Below are positions 23,101-35,100 of a stretch of 64,000 nt of DNA, one piece after another. The first letter of the stretch is position 1, and each line of letters opens with the position of its first letter. The DNA lies in NCBI GenBank assembly GCA_023055355.1, contig JALJCS010000036.1, positions 854,501 through 918,500 on the forward strand. The letters are read 5' to 3'. The notes beneath the pieces are model-generated. The model was not told the origin of the DNA. It was given only the letters and a program-made list of their open reading frames with translations, and did not search any database. Source of the DNA: Agelaius tricolor. Its lineage: Eukaryota > Chordata > Aves > Passeriformes > Icteridae. The translations under genes were made by a program, and so were the position numbers.

Positions 23101-26100
23101 GAGCAGCCTGCACTCCCAAAAAAGACAGGAATCCCCAAAAACAGCCAGGGATCCCCCCCCAAAAACAGCCAGGGATCCCCCCCCCAAAAAACAGCCAGGG
23201 ATCCCCCCCCAAAACCAGCCAGGGATCCCCCCCCAAAACCAGCCAGGGATCCCCCCCAAAAACCAGCCAGGGCCCTCCTGTCCCTGCTGCTGCCATTGCC
23301 AGGGCTGGAAATGCTCTGTCCTGAGCTCTCTGCTGCCTGGGGAAGGGGCTGCAGGAGGGATTGGCTCCCACACTCCTCACTTCCATTGCCAATCCTGATT
23401 TTGTGTTCTGTGCCTGCCTCCCTGGGGCAGGACACCTCGGCCAGCACCCCCCTGCAGCTGCCACAGGAAACCTTGTGCTGCTTGAACCCAGGCAGGGGCT
23501 GAGCAGGAGGCACCAGCCCCTCTCTGCCCATCAGTGATGCCACCAAATTGTACAGCATTAGCACCAAACGGCCACAAATTCACATTAAAAACCTCCCAGT
23601 CTGCCTCTGCAGGTAACACCATTTTAGGAAATGTGAAATAAGCTGTGGCAGAGCAGCTTTTGCTTCCCCAAGAATTTTCCCAGTCCGAGTGCCAGAAGAT
23701 GTCCTCGTTATCTGTGGGAATAATTAGTACATGAGACAGCTTGTTCACCACCCTGTGTGCCAAGGCAGGACCTCTGTGCATGCACACAGTCCTGCCAAGC
23801 TGCACTGCCTGGCTCTTGTGTGCTTTCAGTGCAGGCATTCTAAGGGTGCTGAAAGGCAGAGGCAGGTCAGGGGTTTTGCAGTGTAATGTGCAATAAACAA
23901 CAACAACAACAACAAAAAATTCTGCAGCAATTACAGCTTGGACTTGTTCCATACATTGAGGCTGTGAATCTGTTCCACCTCAGAAATGACAGGGAAATGG
24001 GAGAAGAGATGGGTTTGCTCTGCACCTCCTGACAAACAGCAGAGTGCAAAGGGACCAGGCTGATCCCAAATGGATCCCTCCAGTGGCCCCATGGCCAGGG
24101 AGCTGGGAAAGAGGAACTCAGATCACAGATTCACTGATGAAGGGATTGATAAGATTCCAGCACCCTCAGGAGAGGCCTCAGAAAACCCCAGAGGTTCCTG
24201 AGCCCCTGGGACCCCTCAGCTCCAGCAAGGATGGGGCAATCCCCAGGGATGGGCATCAGGAAGTTCCTGTCCACAAAACTCAGGTTCTGACATTGCAGCA
24301 GACACAGCAAAAAGAAAAGCTCAGCTTCAAATAGGAGCACGTGTAAAATATATAATAAACCTTAACTTCAGGACCCCTCCACACAGATCACATCAAACAT
24401 TTCAGAGTTAACAACCCTGTAAAACTCCTGGTCTCCAAAACCTCCTGATCCTGCCTGTCTCCAGCCCTGCTAATCCCAAGGCCCAGCAGCAGAAGGAACA
24501 TTTCACATTTACAGAAGGAACATTCCACATTTGCTGCTGGTTACTCAGCCCAGGGCCATCATCTGTGGACACAAAAGGAAAGCGGCTCGGGTCTGCCGTC
24601 CTGCTGGACACCCAGTCAGAAAAAGCAGCTTTATTTGGAAGCTGAGCAGATCTGAGCTGAGTCTGAACAAATCAGGACTTCACTGAGCCCTTTCCAGGCT
24701 CCAGCAGACTGAAAGTTTAATAACAGGAATGAGTAACACTCCTGGAAGTGGAAAAAATGATGAACAAATGCCTGGAACTCCAGGGACGGGATAATTGACA
24801 AGGTCAAAATAAAAAAGCACCATGAATTTTTAAATTTAAGTGCATCCATCCCATCCAATTTGTCAGGTGAGTTTATGCTCCCACTGGTGTGGGAGTTGCC
24901 CAGCCAGGCTGGGCAGAAACAAGAGCAGGAGCTGGGTTTGGTGCTGCTGGGCTGCCTGCACAGGGACATCAGGGACAGGGAACAGCTCCAGGGATTTGTG
25001 GCACAACTCCACAGCCACACATCCCAAAACCACGTGCCTGAAGGAGTTCAAGTCCCTCTCAGGGCACAGTAAGGCCCTCCCAGAGTCCAGCTGTGTTCTG
25101 TGTCCTTCCAGCAGCTGGAATTCCCTCAGGACAGGATCTGTTTTGTTGTAGGCTCATTTCTGTGATGCAAAACTCACCTTGGGCAATTGGAGAGCACCTG
25201 CTCTGAGCTCCCACACAAGGATTTCAACAGGAAACTGTTGAGCACAGCAGGTTTAACCCTCAGACCCTGTCCAAGCACACATCCTCAGGCTGGCAGCTCA
25301 TTCCTCCCCTTCCCTCTGCTCAAAGCAACGTTTGGCACTGCAGCAAACTGAGCTGAGCCCTCTGTCCCTCAGAGAGGAGCAAACAGAGCTCATGAGGAGA
25401 GCAGGGCTGGCACTGAGGCAGAGCCACGTGCAGCCCATCCATCCTGCCACAGATCCCTGGCTGCTGTCTGAACCCCACACAGGTCCTATAGAGACATTAG
25501 GCATCAATTAGTATGGGTGTTTAATTGGCAGGATCCTGCCCCTCAATTAATCCAGGTGTTTAATTGGCAGGATCCTGTCACAGATCACACTGGCTGCTGT
25601 CTGAACCCACACAGATCCTATACACACATTAGGTATCAATTAGTCCAGTGTTTAATTGGACTAATCCTGTCACAGATCACACTGGCTGCTTTCTGAACCC
25701 ACACAGATCCTATACACACATTAGGTATCAATTAGTCCAGTGTTTAATTGGACTAATCCTGTCACAGATCACACTGGCTGCTGTCTGAACCCACACAGAT
25801 CCTATACACACATTAGGTATCAATTAGTCCAGTGTTTAATTGGACTAATCCTGTCACAGATCACACTGGCTGCTTTCTGAACCCACACAGATCCTATACA
25901 CACATTAGGTATCAATTAGTCTGGTGTTTAATTAGCAGGGGTATGTCAATCAGGGAGAGAGTGATTATCAGAAGGCAAGATAATATTTCCATTGAAGTAA
26001 TTGTGTTCCCACAGCACAAATCCTCTGAGATAAAAGCCCAATTATCAAAGGTACCTGCATGGAAAACAAGCCTGATCTGCCAATTAAGCTGGCCACATTG

Positions 26101-29100
26101 ATGGAGTAAGGAATAAGAGACATGGGCAGGTGGGAAATGTGGAGCAGGGCAGAACTGTGGGACAGTTGTAGTTCCAGACATGTCCCCATGCACAGTCCCA
26201 GCCCTTTGCTCACTGCTGCATTTCCTGGCAGCACATGACAACACCTCTGACCTGACAGGTCCACGTCCCTGTGGACTCCCAGGAGCAGGCAAAGCTGGGA
26301 TTTTCCATCAGACCCCAGAGCTGAGCTCAGCTCCACAGCAGCCCTGGCTCTCTGCACTCACTGCCTCCACGCTTGCAGCTGGAGATTGAAGCAAAAGCCA
26401 AACACTTCAAAGGAAAAACAAAAGCAAACCACCTGCTCAGGCAGCGAGGAAGCCCAGAGGCCTCCCTGGAGAGGCAAGGCAGGAGCTGGCAAGGGCACAT
26501 GAGCTGATTTTCTCAGGTTTTGCTCCTGCCTTCCACCAGAGCATTTCTGGTGCCTCACATCAGAGCTGTGAGCCAGGGGAGCAGCAGGTCCTGAGCCAGA
26601 AATGAAGCAACCTGCTCCAGGCTGCAAAGAGAGGCCAGGAACACAGCTCTGCACATCTCCTGGAGATCCTGCCCCAGCACTGCACCATTCTGGCTTCTCT
26701 ACATGATCACAAATGACATTTTCCTGATAAAAATGAAACCCCCGAGTCCTGCTGGAGCAAGGGAGGATGAGACAAGGCTCAGGCCCAACTTACCTTACCA
26801 GTGCATCTGGTTTGCTTAGCTGGTTATTAGGAATACAGTTTTCCATTAAGTCCTTATGTGTGCTCGGGCTCTTGCTGGCACATTTCTGTTTTTTCTCATT
26901 TTTGGAGGATGAGGAGGGGATGCTCCCGTTGGTTGCACTGTGGCTGCGGGGTGAGGAGTTCACAACCCCACTGACATTTTTGTAATTTTTGGACGAGGCA
27001 GTGCATGAGTCCTCTTTTAAGAGGTTTTCTGTACTTCCTACAAGATCATTATTTAATCTTTTACTATTGATATGGTTTTCCATATATTCAATTTCTTGTA
27101 TTTTAGAGTCTACAGGTTGCAAAATGTTGTTGTTTATTCCAAGGTTGTGTTTCTTTGCATCCTTGTCCTTTTCTTTCCCTTTTTCTCGATATTCCAGCTC
27201 TGGCAACGTTGTAGAGATTTTTTTGTTGGCTGAAATGCCTCCATTGTGCTGCAGGAGTATTGAGGAATCCATATCAGATAATCCTTTGGCTGCTGCAACA
27301 CCAAAGTGGAAAAAAAACCAACTTAGTTCATTAAATCCATCAATACTGTGCCACAGAAAGAAAAAATCATTATGGACACATCCATCATTCCTGCAGGAAA
27401 CAATCAGGATTGGAGGCTCTCTAGAAAAGAGAATCCAAAGTCACCTATTTTAAGGCTTTTTGCCTCATTCCAGGCAGGAAAGAGGGATTTAAGAATAAAT
27501 ACTACAGCTACACACAGCACTGACTGACCAGACTGATGCTAATGAGGAGCTGAGCACAGGGGCCATCATTCCCTTTCTCTGTCACATCAACCCCTCCAAA
27601 GTGATTTCATTTCTGCCCCTCTGAGCTCACCACCCTCCCACCAAACGGAGCCAGGAGCATTTTATGAAAAATCCTTTTGCCAGGATCTTTTCTCCTGAGA
27701 AGCTGAGAAGCTTCAGCTTCTCCATGTTTTGCTGCTTTGGAATGTGATCTGGAGAACTGTTTACCCAGCATGTGAATTGTTTTTACTTGGTGACCAATGG
27801 CAGCCACCTGTGTCGAGGCTGTGACAGTCCCAGGATTTTATTATCATTCCTTTCCTTTCCTTGCCAGCCTTCTGATGAAATCCTTTCTTCTATTCTTTTA
27901 GTAGGCTTTTAATGTATCATTTTCCTTTAATATAATATATATAATAAAATAATAAATCAGCCTTCTGACACATGGAGTCAAGACTCCCCTCTCTCCCCTC
28001 ACCCTCAAACACCCCCCAGCTCCTCCCCAGCGTGTCTGGGGTTTATTTTCCCTTGGAGCAGCACAGAACAGAGCACACAAGAAGGGATAACTTGCCTTCC
28101 TCTGCCTCCCTCTCTTGCCTTTGCAGCATCTGCTGCTCTGGGGGCAGAGCCTGCTGCAGGAGCTGCATGTAGAACTCATTCTCCTTCTGCACCTCCTTCT
28201 GCTTCCTCAGCCGCATCTTGTAGCTGACGTAACTTTTAAAGCCAAAGCCCAAAGTCACAACAGGGTAGCCAATGCTAAGGAGGGAAATAAAAAAAGCAAT
28301 ATTAATCAAATAGATACACAATTCATATACACATATTCATGTATGTATGAACAAGGCCCATAGAAACTGATTTATAAAGTGGTTTTTGCTGTTCCACGGG
28401 AGCTTTCAGGAAATGCTTGGAATATCCACAGTGCAAATTCCTCCCAGCACAGAAAGGTGGCACTGGGCCCTTGTTTACACACATTTCTCGTGGAATATTT
28501 CATGGCAGAATTGTGAGGGGAAAACTGGACAGCCAAGCCCTGAACCCAAATGAAAAGGCCTGCTTATTCATTTTCCTGGTGAAATAAAGGTTGCTAGGGA
28601 AAGGACAGAGAAGCACTCACCAGTGTGCTGCAAATGGACGACAAAGGTCCACGTGGAAGTTTTTTAAATCTTTAAATCTAATGGCTGCTTCAATATAAAC
28701 AAAAAGTATCCACAGTGATACTGTTGGTAAGCACACACCTCTTTCTGTGGAGAGAAGGAAACAGAGACACTCAGGGACAGAAAACAGGCAGCAAGGAGTT
28801 GAGAGTTATTTTTACATTATTTCAGGAGTCTGAGGAAACAAACCTTAAAGATTTTGACAAAAAAAAAGGAAAAAAAAAGAGCAAGTTCCCATCAACTTGG
28901 ATGAGCACTGAAAATGAGTAATTCCTGGGGTTGCTATGAATTAAAATATTCAATCAACTCAACAGCTACAGCTAAAACTGGCCCATCAGGTTATTCCTTC
29001 TAAGCATCAGCCCTGAACACCTTCAGATAAGGCTTGAACATATTAACACAGCCCCAAAACAGCCCCAGATCCTGCAGGTATTTGAAACTGGGCAGCAAGA

Positions 29101-32100
29101 GGCTCCCAGCCCCTGCCCTCAGCTCCCAGCCCGCTGTCATCAGGGCTGACACAACAGCTTCCACAAGGCCCCACTCCCAACAATCTGGGCAGTGAAAAGT
29201 TACCCCAAATAATAATTTAAATTAAATTTGATTTATTCCTAAAATGTTTTGATTGAGGGAAGGAACTGGAGCACCTCCTCCAGCTCCATTTCCTCATCCA
29301 AACCCAGGGATTTGTGAGAACAAACTCAGGGAGAAAAGGGCAGCAGAGGGGGACAAGGATTCTCCATGGAAGCCTCAAACTGTCAGGGCAGCCTCTGGCA
29401 CCACCAGCTCAGAAACTGGATCCAGCTTTGCTAACACAGAATTAACTCTGCCCACTGAAATAATCAATATTTGAACATTGTTAACTAAATTATCAGCACA
29501 TCAACTGAGTGTGGAAGAACAGAACACTGCCACAGACTTGTGCTGAGTGTTCTGTAATCGTTGAATCACTGCAGGAGAGTTTTAAAGTCAGGAATTTCAT
29601 TTTCTTTTAACTGCTCTGGAATTCCTGTTCATTCCCCTCCAGTTGCTGCTTACTGGAGATGCACCCCAAGTGCAAAACAAAAAACCAAACTAAAATTTTT
29701 AACTCTAAAAAAAAACTGCATTAAGTGAGGCAACAGCAGAGGAATTTTGTTCCTAAAAGATGGGAGATCCTTACTGAGCCCTGGAAGTTGTCAATAGAGA
29801 AAAGCTGGAAACAAAGAAGTTATAAATGAGTCAGGAAGTTGTAAATAAAGAATAATGCCCACCTGTGTGCCACACATACTGTACCCACACATAGGTGCTG
29901 GCAGCAAAGAACAGCCACTGGATTGGGATGAAGAGCAGACAGATGATGTTGGAGGTGAATGCTACACACACAAAAAATACTGAGAAGGCCTGAAAGAAAG
30001 GAGGGAGGGGGAAAAAGAAGAGAGTTTGGTTATTCCAACCCAAATATAGTGTTTTGTATACATTAAAATACATATAATACATTTTACATATAAAAATATA
30101 GCTGTTAGATATTTTAACTCACCAATATTTCTAATATTACATGTTTAATTTTAATATATAAAATTTTATATATACTAATATAAATATTATATATATTACA
30201 TATTTATATAAATATATAAATAACAATTTTTATATGGCTATATACATACATTTTTAATATAGACATATATACAGCCCTATACATAGATAGATGGCATATG
30301 TCTGTATATATATATACACATATATACAAAAATAATATCAGTCTGTATCAGAGGGTTTTCTTTAAAATAATACAGAAATTCTTGCCTGTTTACACATACA
30401 TAATGTTATATAAATTTCTAATTAATTCAAACTCAGCTCAGAAATTTAAACAATATAAGGTTATATATTATTCTGATTAACTCAAACCCAGCTCAGAAAT
30501 TTGAACATTATTTCTCCGTGGTGAAATTTGGATAAATCTCTATTTCATTTCCACTGGCCATAGATAAAGTATCCATCAGAGAGAAGCCCTGGTGCTGTGA
30601 GGGGGCTCTCAGTGCCACTGTCACTGAGGAAAATGAGAATATTCCTGTGGAGATTCTGTGCCGCTGTCACTGAGGAAAATGGAATATTCTGTGCCACTGT
30701 GACTGAGGAAAATGGAATATTCTGTGGCACTGTCACTGTGGAAAATGGAATATTCTGTGGCACTCACCAAGCCCTGGTATCGGAAGGAATCGTAAACGCT
30801 CCTGATGAAGAGCCAGAAGGGCCACAGGTACTCAAACCTGAACTCCAGCACAAAATCTGCCAGCAGCACCAGGGCCCACACCACCAGGAACTTCAGGTAC
30901 AGGAAGGTGCTGGGGGAAAGAAAAAGGAAATTTCAGGTCAGGATTCTCAACAGACAAACTGACTTTAAAATTTTTTTTTTAATTAAAATATTCCGAATTA
31001 AAACTAAGGACAACTGTATTACACAGAAGGAAACGTCAGCCAAAATAACTTTATAAAATAAGTTTAGGTTTGGGTTTTTTATTATCCCATTACAGCAGGC
31101 CTGGGCTAACAGAGCTCACACTGAAGTGCATTTATTTCCCCAATAATCAGCAGGGTCACTGCTCAGCAGCACCCACGTCCCTCAGCATTCTCACACAGAT
31201 TCTCTCACTCATTCCTGCCACAGGTAACTTCTCCCAGCTGCAATGCTCCTTTTCCAGCCCTCTCCTGCCCCTGGTGCTCAGGAATTTTGTGTTCCCCTCC
31301 TCAGCAGGCTGCAGATGTTCCCTCATCTAACACAAACTGCAGCACCAATAAACTGAGATGTATTTTAAGCCTACAGCAATTTAAAGACAGTTTGGATACT
31401 GAGTTATCGGTGTTAGATTTGAAAACATTTCTATGAAGGCAAATGGATCCCTTAAACACAAACAAACAAACAAAACCCCAGAGAAATGGAAGCACAGGAG
31501 GCCTGAGACCAGCCTAACTTCTATTTTTAATGATTTCTGAGCCACATTCCCATGTTCTGAGTCTTGCATTTTGAACCACTGATGATCCTTCTTGGCAACA
31601 GAGCTTAAAAACACTCTGAGCTCATACCCAAGGAACACTTGAGGCATCAGCCCAATCCATTCTTCCAAAAAAGAAGCAAAACTCCTTTTTCCCCCAAACC
31701 CACCACCCTTGATACCTTGCTGCACTCTATTAGGTTACAACAACAACAACAACAAAAAAAAGGGGGGGTTAAAATATTTTTTCTCACTTAAATCAAATGC
31801 AAATTGTCCTTTTAGTAACTTGTTTTCCCTCCTCTGCCACCCTGCCAGCACAACCAGCAGAACTTTGCCCTGGAATGTTCAGAGGGAGGTGCCAAGGGCT
31901 GGCACCTGTGCCAGGCAGGGTCGAGTTTCTGCCCTGCTCGGGGCTTTTTTAGGAACTGGCTCAGAGCTTTGGGGAAGAGACAAAACCCCAAATTTCCAGG
32001 GAAAGAGCTGGGTACCAGCAGAGGTTGGGAAATGACCGAACTTGTGCAATTCTCACCCAAGTTCAGGTGCAATGCACGGGGCTGGGAACATTGCTGGGTT

Positions 32101-35100
32101 TCTTGGGAGTCAGAGGTGGATGGCAGGTGCCTGAGAGTGCCCTTATCAACTGAACTGGCTGGGAAAAAATACAGCAAAAGGCTCCAGGAAGCACTTCAGT
32201 GGAATGGAAACAAAATGAATGGCACACACTTGGAAAGTTCAGGAAGGGCTTTCAGTTGTGAGGGACCCAGCCCCAGTCACAAATCACTGTTAGAGAAGAA
32301 TGGAACTGCAGTGAGTACTGCAAAACCCCTCCAACCCAACAAATATCCCACAGCAAACCCCTCCAATGGCCACACTGTCCTGGTGCTCTCCCAGGCTGCC
32401 TTTCCCTGCCTGTTCACAGTTCAGATCCTCACCAGGAATCTGTAAAAAGCAGCTGCATTCAGGAAATATTCGACACTAAAGGCGACATTTGGGTCCAGAT
32501 CTGAGGAATTCCATAAAAGCACCACAGCCAGGAATTCCCTGCTCAGTTCAGTTGTGCTGTGGAGCCTTTTCCTGGGTTACTCTCGTGGCTTTTGTTTATT
32601 TTCCTGCCACTGGAAGGCAGAGGAGACCCCATTTTCCCCAGCCAACGAGGGCTGTCAGGACTAATGCTGCTCAAGCCTGAAGTGCCACTCCAAGAGAAAG
32701 CATTTGCTGAACAAGAGTTCTGTACCACAGCCATTAAAGTGATTTCTGATATTAAATTCATATCAATCCAAGGGCCCCGCTGACACTTAGCACCTTCTAA
32801 AGTGGAATTGGAACAATGCAACACTTGTAAGGAGGCTTTGCCAGCAGCATTAAAGAGCCTATTCCTCATTGTCTGAAGGGCTCCAAAGCCACTCAGAATT
32901 CCAGCAGTTCAGGAGAGTCTCAAAGCCTCAGTCCTTGGGCTGGCCCCAGCAGGGAAGGGGCCCAAACCTCAGATCCTGCTGCCCCTGAGGTGCTGCACAG
33001 CCAGGTTTGTGTTCAGGCCAGCCCCAGCCCAGCTGAAACACATCCCCAGGAATTAAATCCCCCAGAAAACCTGTTTATTGAACAGGCTCGAGTGTATTCC
33101 ACAAGGCAAACTGGAATTCTGAGGTGGATCCCAGTACAGGGAAGATTCTTGCAGATAAATCCCTAAAATCTGGGTTATCCCATTTCCTGACACATGTCAG
33201 AAAATCTGCCCTGGGTGCCCTGGCAGAGGTTTAGGGCACAGCATATGGAGGGTGAGAAAGGAGGAAGGAAGGATGGACACATCCACGCCAGGAGAGGGCA
33301 CAGGGCAGGGAGGAGCAGGGATTCCAGAGCTGCAGTTTCTCTGAAAGGTCAATTGATGGCTAATGTACACTGAATAGAAAGATTTATTCATAACCCTGCC
33401 GTGCCTCTGCTCCCCCTTTGAATTTGCAAATAAATAATTTTCCTCCTTATTCTTCCTCCCCCTGCCAGTGCCAGATGCCATTTCCTCCCCCCCCTTTTTC
33501 TTTTTCCCTCTCTTGTTCTTTGTTCTCCTTTTACTGCCCTGCAGGAGCAGATCCTCTGCCAGCTGTAAGGTAAAAACACAGCCAAAAATCCCTAGAAAAA
33601 GACCCAATCCTGCACCCCAAACCCAAACTGGGGGTGGATTAAGCCTTAATTCCATCCCACCATTATCAGCAAGGCCCCAAGGCTGGAAAGGCAATCCTGG
33701 CTTGTTCCAGCCTGACTCATCCAAGACAATGGAGTGGGAGGCATCCCCAGCCTGGCAGGGAGCCAAGGGCACAGGTGAGCTTTAAAAAGGTGAATTTGAG
33801 CATTTGGGTGAAATCACCAAATAATCCACGACCCCCCCAGCTCAGGGTTAGGCAGCAGCCACAACACCAGGCAGGCTGAGTGGAGATCAGCAAATATCAA
33901 AGCTTTATCTAAAGAAACACACAAACAGATAGCTAAGATTATTATCAGTGGGCAGGAGAAGGGAAACACAGCGAGTCTGAAAGGCAGAAAACATCACTGC
34001 TGGCACTGACCACGTCAAACACCTGCCAGCTACAGGTCTGGAAAGGAACAGAAACGTGAGGAAGGCCAGGAAAGCTCCCTGAGCCCTGGCAGGGCACAGA
34101 GGGCACCCAGCCCTGAGCTGGGCAGCAGGAAAGGGAAACAAATCCCTGCAGGGGCACACAGTCAGCACCCAGCACCGTGGGGCTGGGACAGCAGCACTGC
34201 CAGCTCTGGGCTCAGCTGTGAACCCCAAATTTCCAAAATGCAGCCACAGGAGCCCCTTCAGCTGCAGGGAGCGAGAGCCAGGGCACAGCAGAGCACAGTA
34301 AATGTAGGATAAATGACACTGGAGCCCTGCACTGGAGTTCAAGTCATAAAAGGCAGCTCTGCTGCTTTGTTCCAGACCTCCAGAAAATGCTTCACCCTCT
34401 ATAGGAAGCTGGTAAAATAAATGAGCAGGGGGAATGATTATGGTTTTTCAAGAAAGGCCTAAAAAAGGCCACATTCCTGGAGGTAGTGCTGATGTTTTCC
34501 TTCCAGCTTCTTTGGCTGTCAGAAACGCAGCCCTTGGAATTCAGCCCTGTCAGGATTTGGGTGGCAGGGGGAACCAGGAGCATTTATGGGGCCGTGGCAC
34601 CCAGGGACCCTGTCCTGTGCCACCAGGGCCACCTGGAGACGAGCCAGCCTCCCCTGCAGGCACCCACCCGGCTGCCAGCCCACGGAGTGCCTGCCACAAA
34701 GGGCAATTTACATCCCAGCTAAAAAAAAAACCCTGCTCTGAAGGAACGTGGAGTATTTCAGGACCATTGTCAGGGAATCCACAGACAGCATCCATCAGCT
34801 GGTGTGACAGCACAACTTCAAGCAGGGAGGTGTGGAATTCATCTTGAAACTTCCCCAGCCAGGAAAGGGGGACCAAGCAGAACCACAAGCAGCAATAGCA
34901 GCAGTGCAGGTGGAGGATTTTAGCCAGATCAAAGATGGGGACTGGGGAGACTTAGGAACAAGCAGGAACAAATAAACTTTAATTGCTTAACTGATGACAA
35001 GCTGCAATGAATACTTGAATTAACAGTTAGAGGGTTAATGCATGCACACTGCCAAAGGTAGGAGATGTTAAATCACTTCAGCATTTTTAAACTGCTGCCA

